This document shows positions 43,068 through 51,586 of a stretch of 64,000 nt of DNA, piece after piece. Source of the stretch: Salinicoccus sp. Bachu38. Lineage in GTDB: Bacteria > Bacillota > Bacilli > Staphylococcales > Salinicoccaceae. A model generated the notes under the pieces. The model saw nothing but the letters and a program-made list of their open reading frames with translations, made no database searches and was not told the DNA's origin. The stretch lies in contig NZ_CP138333.2 of the NCBI RefSeq assembly GCF_038561955.2, forward strand, positions 1,240,001 through 1,304,000, read 5' to 3'. How positions within the stretch are numbered: position 1 is the first letter of the stretch; each line of letters starts with the position of its first letter. The translations under genes were made by a program, and so were the position numbers.

Positions 43068-43412
43068 ATGACACATTTCAATGAAATCAATACCGTTGCC
43101 CAGGGCAACACGAAACGGCTGCAGAAAACTATTCCAGACACGATGAAAAGTTTCAAGGACCTCCAGGATGCGGCCTACAAGTCCGGTGCGCTGGATAAGA
43201 AGACGAAGGAATTTGCCGCTCTGTCCTTCGCCATCGCAGACAAATGTGAAGGATGCATCGGCAATCACGTGAACAAGCTGATCAAACTCGGTGCTACACG
43301 CGAGGAGATTGCTGAAATTGCAGGGGTGGCCATCGTCATGGGCGGCGGCCCGGGCAGTGTATATGGCGGCAAAGCCCTACAGGCATATGATGATGCCACA
43401 GAAGACAGATGA
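43068..43412 (+). CDS. Carboxymuconolactone decarboxylase/AhpD-like protein
   Basis: A 114-residue all-helical protein of the CMD/AhpD family. The redox motif is C-E-G-C-I-G-N-H (about residues 61-68), as in AhpD-type peroxidase partners, and LKLGATREEIAEIAGVAIVMGGGP follows. The thiol pair makes an alkylhydroperoxidase-type activity likely; no ahpC is near. Start ATG has GGAAAGGTGATAGG upstream. It overlaps the next acetyltransferase start (ATGA). Confidence 0.87.
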   Translation: MTHFNEINTVAQGNTKRLQKTIPDTMKSFKDLQDAAYKSGALDKKTKEFAALSFAIADKCEGCIGNHVNKLIKLGATREEIAEIAGVAIVMGGGPGSVYGGKALQAYDDATEDR

Positions 43413-43846
43413 TCAGACAGGCAGAAAGGGGTGACAAGGAGGAACTTCTCCATCTCGCACTCAAATTGTGGCCGGAGAGTGACCGTACTGAACTCAAAAA
43501 CGAATTCGACATGTTCATTGCCAGTGATGATAATGCCGTCTTTATTGTCCAGGTGAACAGTGAAACAGCGGGCTTTGCCCACTGCAGTCTGCGCCATGAC
43601 TATGTTGCGGGTGCAGAATCTTCACCTGTAGGGTATCTGGAGGGTATCTATGTATCAGATGGCCATCGGTTCAAGGGATATGCACGGCAGCTTGTCGAGG
43701 CATGCGAGTCCTGGTCGAAGAAAAGGGGATGCTCGGACTTCGGCAGCGACTGCCTGATCGACAACTCTGCAAGCATTGAAATGCACGCACATCTTGGATT
43801 CAGGGAAGTCGAACGCATCGTCTCATTCCATAAAAGATTGACATGA
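43409..43846 (+). CDS. GNAT acetyltransferase related to AAC(6')
   Basis: A 145-residue GNAT protein whose layout fits aminoglycoside 6'-N-acetyltransferase relatives: GYLEGIYVSDGHRFKGYARQLVEACESWSKKRGCSDFGSD (CoA loop in HRFKGYARQL), then SIEMHAHLGFREVERIVSFHKRL. This does not prove drug resistance; many such proteins have other acceptors. Start ATG overlaps the AhpD-like stop (ATGA), so the two form an operon. Confidence 0.8.
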   Translation: MIRQAERGDKEELLHLALKLWPESDRTELKNEFDMFIASDDNAVFIVQVNSETAGFAHCSLRHDYVAGAESSPVGYLEGIYVSDGHRFKGYARQLVEACESWSKKRGCSDFGSDCLIDNSASIEMHAHLGFREVERIVSFHKRLT

Positions 43847-43850
43847 ACAG

Positions 43851-43891
43851 AAGGGAGCCTAGCGGATTACAGAATTCGCCAGGCCCCTTTT
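43851..43891 (+). terminator. Imperfect terminator
   Basis: AAGGGaGCCTaGCG pairs with CGCcAGGCcCCTT, followed by T's. It separates the acetyltransferase from the convergent VOC gene. Confidence 0.65.
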
Positions 43892-43896
43892 ATGTG

Positions 43897-44805
43897 TCAT
43901 CCTTTGTATGCCTGCTTCAGCGTTTCAAGATCGATCTTCTTCATTTCCAGGAAAGCCTGGGTGACTTTCTGTACCTGTTCCGGGGTGCCATTAGAAATCA
44001 TTTCATCCATTTCCTTCGGAATGATCTGCCAGGATACGCCATACTTGTCCTTGAGCCAGCCGCACTGTTCCGCTTCAGGATCTGCAGATAATTTCTCCCA
44101 GTAGTCATCGACCGTCTGCTGGTCTTCACAAAGCACCATGAGGGAGATCGCTTCATTGAAGTTGAATTCGTGCGGACCGGCGCTGTCCATCGCAGAGAAC
44201 CACTGGTCTTCGATTACGAAATCGGAGTACATGACCGAACCGGGCAGGTGAGGAGGCAGGTTTTCAGGGTATCTGGCGAGTTCCCCCATGCGGGCATCAT
44301 TGAATATGGAAAGGTAGAACTCGATGGCCTCCCCGCATTTTCCAAGATTATCGCCGACGAACATGAGAGCAGGAATGATTTCGGGCCGGTCGTCCCCATC
44401 CGGGTCTGTCAATATGAGCTGCCACGAGATTCCATATTTGTCCTCGACCCAGCCATATTTTTTGCTGAAGGGGTATTCATCGAGCGGCATGAGTGCAGTG
44501 CCATCCTCAATCAAAGTGTTCCAGGTCTTCTCCAGGTTCTGCTCAGCCGCTCCATCCTTTGAAGGATCGAAATTGATGAAGAAGGAGATGGACGGGTTGA
44601 ATGTGAAATAGGGGCCTGCATTGATCGCCATGAACCTGTAGCCATAAAGTTCGAAAGAAAGCTGCTGTGCATCACCGGACGGCGTGTCATGCAGTGTAAC
44701 CTGATCGATGATCTTCGAGTGTGGAAATAGGGAGGTGTAGAATTCTGCCGCTTCTGCTGCTTCCGTATCAAACCATAGGTGGGGGATGATGATCTGGTTT
44801 TCCAT
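43897..44805 (-). CDS. Two-domain VOC/PhnB-like protein
   Basis: A 302-residue tandem VOC (PhnB, PF06983-type) protein. Domain one begins IIPHLWFDTEAAEAAEFYTSLF and ends at WQLILTDP; domain two starts ALMFVGDNLGKCGEAIEFYLSIF and ends WQIIPKEMDEM. Each has the WGWLKDKYGVSWQ-like metal-loop (KYGWVEDKYGISW and CGWLKDKYGVSW). Such proteins are annotated '3-demethylubiquinone methyltransferase' wrongly; the activity is unknown. Start ATG has GGAGGG upstream. Confidence 0.87.
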   Translation of the reverse strand: MENQIIIPHLWFDTEAAEAAEFYTSLFPHSKIIDQVTLHDTPSGDAQQLSFELYGYRFMAINAGPYFTFNPSISFFINFDPSKDGAAEQNLEKTWNTLIEDGTALMPLDEYPFSKKYGWVEDKYGISWQLILTDPDGDDRPEIIPALMFVGDNLGKCGEAIEFYLSIFNDARMGELARYPENLPPHLPGSVMYSDFVIEDQWFSAMDSAGPHEFNFNEAISLMVLCEDQQTVDDYWEKLSADPEAEQCGWLKDKYGVSWQIIPKEMDEMISNGTPEQVQKVTQAFLEMKKIDLETLKQAYKG

Positions 44806-44854
44806 GGATATCCCTCCTGATTCATATATACCATTATATCAGGATTTGGAGGTA

Positions 44855-44899
44855 AAAATACACCCGGAAGCCCTCGCAAAGGACCTCCGGATGTATTTT
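44855..44899. terminator. Terminator overlapping the rhodanese stop
   Basis: AAAATACA and CCGGA arms pair with TCCGG and TGTATTTT around a GC-rich core. T-rich on the minus strand, it ends the rhodanese gene and contains part of its stop codon. Confidence 0.72.
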
Positions 44900-45791
44900 A
44901 TTCGGTTTCCATCGGGAGCGAATCATCCTGGGTCCACTCGGTCAGTGAACCATCATATACCGTAACGTTGTCCTGTCCGAGCTTGTTCAGTGCCAGTCCT
45001 GTCCAAGTGGCTGCGATGGCACTGCCACAATATGTGATCACCTTCTTATCCGGATCAAGAGCGCCGGTTTCCTCGAATATCTTCTTCAGCTTCGCATCGT
45101 CATACAGTTCCTGGGTCTCCGGGTCGGAAAGTGCCCCGAAGAATACATTCCTGCTTCCCGGGATATGACCGGGTCTGCCATACGTATCCACTTCACCGTG
45201 GTAGTTTTGGGGAGCGAGGCTGTCCAATATGACGACACTGTCATCATCGATGGCGTTCAACACATCATCCTTGTCTGCGAACAGTTCCGGATTTCTACGG
45301 GTGTTGAAATTGCCTTCGGGATATGAGCCTGGCTCCTCTGTGACCGGACGTCCTTCTTCCTTCCATTTCCCCAATCCGCCATCAAGTACGGCGACATTGT
45401 CGAAACCTTCGTACTTCAATTGCCATGCGAGGCGTGATGCCCAGTCGGAAGCGATTACTTCAGGTGCATTGACGACAGCGCCCCTGTCATAGACGACCAC
45501 ATAAGTGCCTTCGCCGACACCGAGTTCACTGATCTTCTCCACAAACCTCTCACGGGATGGATGGGTGAAGGGATGCGGGGCATCAGGGTCCGACAGATCG
45601 TTTTTGAGATCTGCAAAGACTGCACCGGGAATGTGTTCCTCTTCATACGCCTCTTTCCCAGACCATACATCATAATAGCCATCACCTTTAGGCTGTTTCA
45701 GAAATGTTGTTGCATCCAGCAGCCGCAATTCCGGATCTTCAAGCCGTTCCGCCAGCCAGTCGGTCGATACGAATAGTGGGACATTATTCAA
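44898..45791 (-). CDS. Sulfurtransferase with two rhodanese domains
   Basis: A 297-residue two-domain rhodanese. The first domain (about 1-130) is inactive-type; the second carries the persulfide cysteine in VITYCGSAIAATWTGLAL (about residue 237 on). This CGSxxAA loop fits thiosulfate- or 3-mercaptopyruvate sulfurtransferases. GHIPGSRNVFF and DSLAPQNYHGEVDTYG are other rhodanese marks. Start TTG has AAGGAG eight bases upstream, three codons inside a longer frame. Monocistronic. Confidence 0.9.
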   Translation of the reverse strand: MNNVPLFVSTDWLAERLEDPELRLLDATTFLKQPKGDGYYDVWSGKEAYEEEHIPGAVFADLKNDLSDPDAPHPFTHPSRERFVEKISELGVGEGTYVVVYDRGAVVNAPEVIASDWASRLAWQLKYEGFDNVAVLDGGLGKWKEEGRPVTEEPGSYPEGNFNTRRNPELFADKDDVLNAIDDDSVVILDSLAPQNYHGEVDTYGRPGHIPGSRNVFFGALSDPETQELYDDAKLKKIFEETGALDPDKKVITYCGSAIAATWTGLALNKLGQDNVTVYDGSLTEWTQDDSLPMETE

Positions 45792-45900
45792 AATAACCAC
45801 TCCTTATGATTTTGAAATTAAACCTATTATTATACTAGGAATTAAATCGATATTACCAGTGCAGGCCTTCCGTTTCAAATCATATGCGTTATGCAAAGCA

Positions 45901-45926
45901 AAAAGGAATGCCGCGGCATTCCTTTT
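45901..45926. terminator. Bidirectional terminator
   Basis: Perfect 26-bp palindrome with AAAAGGAATGCCG arm, A4/T4 ends, just beyond the radical SAM gene stop. Confidence 0.85.
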
Positions 45927-45948
45927 CAAAAGCATCTATATCATCCGT

Positions 45949-47091
45949 TCAGCTCTCTGTGACCGTCTTTTTCTTATTGCGGTAGGCTTTCGGAATATAG
46001 ACGCAATAGGGCTCGCTCTCCAGATAGTCTCCTGTGGCGGCATAGGCTCTTGAGCGGGAACCGCCGCAGACATGCCTGAATTCGCAAACGCCGCATTTCC
46101 CCTTATAGAGGTTCGGATTTCGGAGACTTTTGAGGATCGGGGAGTTCCTGTATATGTCGGACAGCTTGTCGACGCGCACATTGCCGCAGTTCACCGGCAG
46201 CAGTCCGCTTGGATAGACATGGCCGATGTGTGAGATGAAGACGAATCCATTGCCGTCATTGACGCCCTTAGGTGCACGCCCAAGGCCATCGATTGTGCCT
46301 GTCTTCCCTTCGCTGAGAGCATCCATGTAGCGGATCTGGGCATCAGGATCCCTATTCTTGCGCATCTGATCCTGGATGACGACCCGGCGGTAATGCTGGG
46401 CGGCTGTGGTCTTGATGTCGAACGGCACTTCGTCCTTGATCCTGTTCAGCCATCTGAAGACCTGCTCATGCTGGACGGGTGTGATCATATCCTCGTTCTT
46501 CCCACGGCCGGTCGGCACGAGGAAGAATACGCTCCACAGCACACAGTCGAGGGATTCGACCATCTCCTTCATTTCTTCGAGGTACTCGATATTATAGTTG
46601 GAGATCACCGTGTTGATCTGAAGCGGCATGCCGAGTTCGTTCAAGTAGCTGATGGCTTTCATCGTCAGGTCGAAGCTCCCTTCGGTTCCCCTGAAGTGGT
46701 CATGGACCTGCTTGTTGTGGCCATCCAGGCTGAACGCCCAGCGGCTGAGTCCGACATCCTTCGCCTTCTGCATCGCTTCTTTTGTGACATTCGGTGTGGC
46801 GCTCGGTGTCATCGATACTCTGACGCCCTTTTCCACTGCATATTCTGCAAGTTCGAATACATCTTTCCGCATCAGCGGATCTCCGCCGGTAAATACGAGC
46901 ATCGGATATTCCATCGCTGCAATGTCATCTATGAGCCGCTTGCCTTCTTCTGTGGACAATTCATATGGATTCCGTTCAACCTGCGCTTCGGCCCTGCAGT
47001 GCAGGCAATGCAGCTCACATGCACGTGTCAGTTCCCATATGACTATGAAAGGAACCCCATTGAAGTCCGGGATTCTGATATCTGGTTTCAT
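45949..47091 (-). CDS. Radical SAM/SPASM protein (TIGR04053 type)
   Basis: A 380-residue radical SAM enzyme. The first cluster motif is C-x3-C-x2-C in ACELHCLHCRAEA (about 24-36); FTGGDPLMR follows. The C-terminal SPASM-like cluster is seen in CGVCEFRHVCGGSRSRAYAATGDYLESEPYC with several cysteines, plus an NCGNV element upstream. The layout fits the TIGR04053 group, related to NirJ/AhbD heme-pathway enzymes, but there are no heme-synthesis genes near. Start is the ATG with AAAGGAG eight bases upstream. The product is unknown. Confidence 0.87.
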   Translation of the reverse strand: MKPDIRIPDFNGVPFIVIWELTRACELHCLHCRAEAQVERNPYELSTEEGKRLIDDIAAMEYPMLVFTGGDPLMRKDVFELAEYAVEKGVRVSMTPSATPNVTKEAMQKAKDVGLSRWAFSLDGHNKQVHDHFRGTEGSFDLTMKAISYLNELGMPLQINTVISNYNIEYLEEMKEMVESLDCVLWSVFFLVPTGRGKNEDMITPVQHEQVFRWLNRIKDEVPFDIKTTAAQHYRRVVIQDQMRKNRDPDAQIRYMDALSEGKTGTIDGLGRAPKGVNDGNGFVFISHIGHVYPSGLLPVNCGNVRVDKLSDIYRNSPILKSLRNPNLYKGKCGVCEFRHVCGGSRSRAYAATGDYLESEPYCVYIPKAYRNKKKTVTES

Positions 47092-47248
47092 TACCATCGC
47101 TCCTTTAACTGTTACCTCCAATATAAATCACCAGAAACAGAAAACAATTGATATTTTGTGACAAAGTTAACAATGTTTATCATCGTTCATCATATTGTAA
47201 TAACTTGTGGATCGGGTAGAGGGTATTGAATTGAAAGGAGGGATTTCA

Positions 47249-47599
47249 GTGGAGATTGTCATCACAAAGAAGAATGTCAGGATCCTTTTTCCGAAAGATT
47301 GTGGCAATGCACCGAAAAAGCGCCTGTTGATTGATGTACTGGCTGCCTTTATTGATGGCAACCATGCTGCACTTGAAGAGCGGGTGGATACGGAAACGGT
47401 GACGTTTCCGTCGCTTCCTGAAGGTTTAAGGGAAGTCACAGTCCATCGGGTGATCACCCATGGGAAGGAGGCGGCGATGCACCTGACCATATCTTTTGCT
47501 GACGGACGGCAGGTGGAGGCAGGAGCCTTCCTCTCTTTTGGAAGTGCTGCCAATAACATCATTTCCGAATTGGACATACTGGTTAAAAGCCATCGGTAA
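47249..47599 (+). CDS. Hypothetical protein, possibly NTF2-like
   Basis: A 116-residue protein without signal peptide or membrane segment. The LLIDVLAAFIDGNHAALEERVD start and the AAMHLTISFADGRQVEAGAFLSFGSA beta stretch suggest an NTF2/SnoaL-like fold; this is a guess from pattern. Start GTG has AAAGGAGG seven bases upstream; a longer frame lacks a site. It lies upstream of phoH, separated by a hairpin. Confidence 0.55.
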   Translation: MEIVITKKNVRILFPKDCGNAPKKRLLIDVLAAFIDGNHAALEERVDTETVTFPSLPEGLREVTVHRVITHGKEAAMHLTISFADGRQVEAGAFLSFGSAANNIISELDILVKSHR

Positions 47600-47619
47600 T
47601 ATGACTGGCAGGGATTTCT

Positions 47620-47662
47620 GCCACCGCCTTCAGCTGCACTAATTCATTGCAGTAGCGGTGGC
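47620..47662 (+). terminator. Hairpin before phoH
   Basis: GCCACCGC pairs with GCGGTGGC and encloses CTGCA/TGCAG; no good T-run follows (TTAGTGGTAAATTT). It may end the hypothetical gene or act as a leader structure of phoH. Confidence 0.5.
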
Positions 47663-47711
47663 TTAGTGGTAAATTTAAGGGGAAAGAGACTTTGGAAAAA
47701 GGGGTTTACGC

Positions 47712-48656
47712 ATGCCTAATATTATAAATATAGACAGCCTGGAAGAGGCTCAGGCACTAATCGGTGCAAATGATCAGCATATCACTTTTCTGGAAGAGGA
47801 ATTCGATGTGACAATCCATACCCTCGGCAATGAGATTACCGTCGATGGTGAAAATGATGAAACTGTCGAATTGACGGAGGATGTACTGATCAATCTGCTC
47901 AAAATCATCCAGAGGGGGATGTCCATCAACCTCAGGGATGTCCAATCTGCAGCCATGATGGCACGCAAGGGTACGATCGAATACCTTGCAGATCTCTATA
48001 ATGAAGAGATCGCCCGGGATGTGAAAGGGAAGAGCATCCGTGCGAAGACGACGGGGCAGCGCCTGTATATAGAAAACATCAAACGCAATGACCTGTCATT
48101 CGGCATCGGACCAGCAGGCACGGGCAAGACTTTCCTGGCTGTCGTCCTGGCATGCCAGATGCTCCGTGAAAACAGCGTGAAACGGATCGTTCTGACACGG
48201 CCGGCTGTGGAGGCGGGGGAAAATCTCGGTTTCCTGCCAGGCGATCTCAAGGAGAAGGTGGATCCCTATCTGAGACCGCTCTATGATGGGCTCCATACGG
48301 TCCTCGGGGCAGAGCAGACGGACCGGCTTATAGAACGTGGGGTTATAGAGGTGGCGCCTCTCGCCTACATGCGTGGCCGTACATTGAACGAGGCGTTCGT
48401 CATACTGGATGAAGCCCAGAATACGACCGAGATGCAGATGAAGATGTTCCTGACGCGGCTCGGGTTCGGTTCAAAAATGGTCGTTACAGGCGATGAGACC
48501 CAGATCGACCTCCCGGGATCCACGAAGAGCGGACTTGTCGAGTCTGTAAGACTGCTTTCGGACGTCAAAGGGATTGCGGTGAACAAGATGGATGAATCGG
48601 ATGTTGTACGCCATCCGCTTGTATCAAAAATCATCAAGGCATACGAGAAGGAGTGA
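47712..48656 (+). CDS. phoH: PhoH family ATPase
   Basis: A 314-residue PhoH-like protein with N-terminal KH-like stretch (residues 10-100) and a P-loop ATPase core: Walker A GPAGTGKTFLA (about 134-144), Walker B VILDEAQNT, and the conserved GDLKEKVDPYLRPLYDG. RNA-related roles (ribosome or RNA turnover) are suspected from its standing link to ybeY. Start ATG has AAAGGGG upstream. It is the first of phoH-ybeY-dgkA-cdd-era-recO and overlaps ybeY's region. Confidence 0.95.
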   Translation: MPNIINIDSLEEAQALIGANDQHITFLEEEFDVTIHTLGNEITVDGENDETVELTEDVLINLLKIIQRGMSINLRDVQSAAMMARKGTIEYLADLYNEEIARDVKGKSIRAKTTGQRLYIENIKRNDLSFGIGPAGTGKTFLAVVLACQMLRENSVKRIVLTRPAVEAGENLGFLPGDLKEKVDPYLRPLYDGLHTVLGAEQTDRLIERGVIEVAPLAYMRGRTLNEAFVILDEAQNTTEMQMKMFLTRLGFGSKMVVTGDETQIDLPGSTKSGLVESVRLLSDVKGIAVNKMDESDVVRHPLVSKIIKAYEKE

Positions 48657-48661
48657 GCAGC

Positions 48662-49126
48662 TTGATCAATGTAGACTTCATGGACGAGGACGGCTTTACG
48701 GATGAAAATCAGAAGGATGAAATCGAGTCGCTGATCAGTTACGCCTATGGTCATCTCGATGAAAAGGACCACGCGGAAATCAGCATTTCTTTTGTGGACG
48801 AAGAGGAAATAAAGGATATCAACCGGGACTATCGCGGAAAGGACACCGTCACCGATGTGATCAGCTTTGCGATGGAGGATGAGGATGACAATGTAATCCA
48901 TGAGGACGCGCCCAGGATGCTCGGGGATATCATCATCTGCACGGATCGTGCAAAGGCACAGGCCGAGGAATACGGCCACAGCTACAAAAGGGAGCTTATG
49001 TTCCTCAGCCTGCACGGATTCCTCCATCTGCTCGGATATGACCACATGGAAGTGGAGGAGGAAAAAGAGATGAACCGTCTGCAGGATGAAATACTGGATG
49101 CTTTCGGTGTAACCCGGGAAGAATGA
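48662..49126 (+). CDS. ybeY: Endoribonuclease YbeY
   Basis: A 154-residue metal-dependent endoribonuclease for rRNA processing and ribosome quality control. The zinc motif is HGFLHLLGYDH near residue 115; DVISFAMEDED and LGDIIICTDRAKAQA are other family blocks. Start is TTG at 48662 with AAGGAG about ten bases upstream; the GTG at 48653 abuts the site. It lies six bases after the phoH stop. Confidence 0.95.
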   Translation: MINVDFMDEDGFTDENQKDEIESLISYAYGHLDEKDHAEISISFVDEEEIKDINRDYRGKDTVTDVISFAMEDEDDNVIHEDAPRMLGDIIICTDRAKAQAEEYGHSYKRELMFLSLHGFLHLLGYDHMEVEEEKEMNRLQDEILDAFGVTREE

Positions 49127-49127
49127 T

Positions 49128-49472
49128 ATGAGGCTGTTCAACAGGTTCAAATTCGCTTTCATGGGACTCAGCTGGCTGATGCGGAAGGATACGCATTTCA
49201 TTGTCCATCTCATGTTCGGCGTGCTGGCCATCATCCTGGGGATGGTGGTGGACCTCGACCGCACCGGCTGGCTGTTCATCATCAGTGCGGTGTTCCTTGT
49301 GCTGGTTACCGAAGCATTCAACACAGCTGTCGAAGCGGCTGTCGATCTGACGACGGACAAGTATCACCCCATGGCCAAGGCGGCCAAGGATGCGGGGGCG
49401 GCAGGTGTACTGCTGGCTGCATTCTATGCCGCCATCATCGGTCTGCTTGTGTTTATACCCTATTTGCTATAG
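49128..49472 (+). CDS. dgkA: Undecaprenol/diacylglycerol kinase
   Basis: A 114-residue DgkA-type membrane kinase with three helices; in Gram-positives it phosphorylates undecaprenol for cell-wall recycling. Active-site motif VTEAFNTAVEAAVDLTTDKYHPMAKAAKDAGAAGVL (E and N of EAFNTAVE, then KxxKDxxA) is complete. It starts one base after the ybeY stop, so translation is coupled. Confidence 0.94.
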   Translation: MRLFNRFKFAFMGLSWLMRKDTHFIVHLMFGVLAIILGMVVDLDRTGWLFIISAVFLVLVTEAFNTAVEAAVDLTTDKYHPMAKAAKDAGAAGVLLAAFYAAIIGLLVFIPYLL

Positions 49473-49487
49473 TGAGGAGAGGCTTTT

Positions 49488-49898
49488 ATGAACGATGGAA
49501 TATTCAAGGAGGAATGGCTGGAAGAGGTGAAGGTGGCGCAGAGCCGTGCATATACACCGTATTCCAAGTTTGACGTGGGCGCATTGCTCATTACGGAAGA
49601 TGATGAATACATTTATGGCGCCAATATAGAAAATGCCGCCTATCCTGCAACAATATGTGCAGAACGCAGCGCACTGGTCAGCGCCTATTCCAATGATATC
49701 AAGAAATTCAAGGCAATCGTGGTCATCACGGATTCGGAAGAGCCATCCAGCCCCTGCGGCACTTGCCGCCAGGTCATGAAGGAACTCTGTGACGATGATA
49801 TGCCTGTATACTTGGCCAATACGGACGGCAAAGTCATCAAGCGTACCGTGGATGAACTGCTGCCGCTCGGCTTTTCAGGGAAGGATATGAAACTATGA
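49488..49898 (+). CDS. cdd: Cytidine deaminase
   Basis: A 136-residue cytidine deaminase of pyrimidine salvage. Zinc site CAERSAL (catalytic E) and [21 protein letters not shown] and [14 protein letters not shown] are the family blocks. Start ATG with AGGAGAGG upstream. It sits in the conserved era block, and its stop overlaps the era start. Confidence 0.96.
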   Translation: MNDGIFKEEWLEEVKVAQSRAYTPYSKFDVGALLITEDDEYIYGANIENAAYPATICAERSALVSAYSNDIKKFKAIVVITDSEEPSSPCGTCRQVMKELCDDDMPVYLANTDGKVIKRTVDELLPLGFSGKDMKL

Positions 49899-50800
49899 CA
49901 GAAAAAGGATTCAAATCGGGCTTCATAAGCATAATCGGGCGTCCGAATGTCGGCAAATCGACTTTCATGAATAAGGTCCTCGGACAGAAAGTGGCCATCA
50001 TGTCGGACAAGCCCCAGACGACAAGAAACAAAATCCAGGGCGTCCATACGACAGAGACGAGCCAGATGATTTTCATAGATACACCCGGCATCCACAAGCC
50101 GAAGCACCAGCTTGGGGAGCACATGATGAAGGTGGCAAGGAATACGCTGAGGGAGACGGAAGCGATACTGTTCCTCGTGAATGTCGCGGAAGAGATCGGC
50201 CGTGGTGATGAATATATCATCGACATGCTCAAAAACACGGATACACCGATCATCCTCGTAATGAACAAGATCGACCTGGTCCATCCGGACAAGCTCATCG
50301 AACAGATTGAGGTGTATAAGGACAAGCTGCCTTTTGCCGATGTTGTTCCCATTTCGGCACTGCAGGGCAACAATGTCGACCGGCTGCTTGAAGTCATCGA
50401 GGGCTACCTTCCGGAAGGCCCGATGTACTATCCGGAGGACCGGATCACGGACCATCCGGAACACTTCATCGTGGGTGAACTCATCCGTGAAAAGGCACTG
50501 CACCTGACAAGCCAGGAAATCCCGCATGCAATCGGTGTCGAAGTGGAGCGCATGAAGGCGGATGACCGGGGGACGATCAATGTTGCCGCAGTAATCTACG
50601 TTGAACGCGATTCGCAAAAAGGGATGGTCATCGGCAAGAACGGCAAGATGCTCAAGGAGATCGGCAAGCTTGCCCGCATCGATATAGAGAATCTGCTCGG
50701 CAGCAGGGTCTATCTCGAACTTTGGGTGAAAGTCCAGAAGGATTGGCGCAACAAGTCACAATTCATCCGCTCCCTCGGCTATCGGGACGAGGAGTATTAG
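49895..50800 (+). CDS. era: GTPase Era
   Basis: A 301-residue GTPase for 30S ribosome assembly. G1 [10 protein letters not shown]2 region TTRNKI, G3 DTPGIH, G4 NKID, and a C-terminal KH domain with [17 protein letters not shown]. Length and order are usual. It overlaps cdd by four bases. The expected 16S rRNA 3'-end binding helix is present in the KH part. Confidence 0.97.
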   Translation: MTEKGFKSGFISIIGRPNVGKSTFMNKVLGQKVAIMSDKPQTTRNKIQGVHTTETSQMIFIDTPGIHKPKHQLGEHMMKVARNTLRETEAILFLVNVAEEIGRGDEYIIDMLKNTDTPIILVMNKIDLVHPDKLIEQIEVYKDKLPFADVVPISALQGNNVDRLLEVIEGYLPEGPMYYPEDRITDHPEHFIVGELIREKALHLTSQEIPHAIGVEVERMKADDRGTINVAAVIYVERDSQKGMVIGKNGKMLKEIGKLARIDIENLLGSRVYLELWVKVQKDWRNKSQFIRSLGYRDEEY

Positions 50801-50808
50801 AACGACGG

Positions 50809-51552
50809 ATGATATATCAGCATAAAGGCGTAATGATCCGGCAGACCAACTACAGCGAGTCCAGCCGGATCATTACCATATTGACAGAGGATGGCACCCA
50901 AGTTCCTTTGATGGCAAGAGGGTTCAACAAGACGAAAAGCCCCTTCATCGTCCTGAGGCAGGGGCTGAAGGAAGTGCTGTTCACCTACAACCGCTTCAAG
51001 GGAATGGGTACGCTGAACGAAGTGGATGTCATCCAACCGTTCAAGCGGGTGAACGGGGACTTCGTCGTCTACACATATGCGTCCTATATCATGGAACTCA
51101 TCACCCGGGCGCTTGAGGAGGAGATGCAGCAGGACAGCTTCTACCGTCTCATGATCAAGTCGCTCTCGCTGCTCGAGGCAGAGAGCGAACCGGCCGGAGT
51201 GGTCTCGTTCACCGCCATCAAGATGCTGCCGTACTACGGGGGCCAGATCAATGTCGATACGTGTGCAGTCTGCGGGACAACGGACAGGTCCCTGTTCTCC
51301 CATTACTCCTTCAATTACCACAGTGTCCTCTGTGGGTGCTGTATCGATGAAGAGACGGCCCACCGTGCGGTGCCCGTCAGCAACCGTGTACTCTACCTGG
51401 CTGGTTATATGAAACATACTCCGGTCGACCAGGTGGACTCGATACGGATCTCAAAAGAGAATGCGGCGCTTCTGCTGTCATTCGTCGAGATGATCTACGA
51501 TGAATATACGGGCGTCTATTTCAAATCGAGGCGCCTGATACAGACATTATAA
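50809..51552 (+). CDS. recO: DNA repair protein RecO
   Basis: A 247-residue RecO that loads RecA with RecR. N-terminal OB-fold (GVMIRQTNYSESSRIITILTEDG) and a C-terminal zinc element CAVCGTTD...CGCCIDEE. Start ATG at 50809, eight bases after era; an in-frame extension back into era has no site. The last gene of the phoH operon, closed by a terminator. Confidence 0.94.
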   Translation: MIYQHKGVMIRQTNYSESSRIITILTEDGTQVPLMARGFNKTKSPFIVLRQGLKEVLFTYNRFKGMGTLNEVDVIQPFKRVNGDFVVYTYASYIMELITRALEEEMQQDSFYRLMIKSLSLLEAESEPAGVVSFTAIKMLPYYGGQINVDTCAVCGTTDRSLFSHYSFNYHSVLCGCCIDEETAHRAVPVSNRVLYLAGYMKHTPVDQVDSIRISKENAALLLSFVEMIYDEYTGVYFKSRRLIQTL

Positions 51553-51583
51553 AAACGGCAAAGTCTCGACTTTGCCGTTTTTG
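51552..51583. terminator. Bidirectional terminator
   Basis: AAAACGGCAAAGTC pairs with GACTTTGCCGTTTT around TC, with T-rich ends, between convergent recO and glyS. Confidence 0.93.
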
Positions 51584-51586
51584 CGT

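Noticed and set aside
43409-43846. Calling this a true aminoglycoside-resistance gene
   Set aside because: Only family resemblance; many such GNATs have other substrates.
48365-49360. Minus-strand open frame opposite phoH/ybeY/dgkA
   Set aside because: Antisense shadow of conserved genes.
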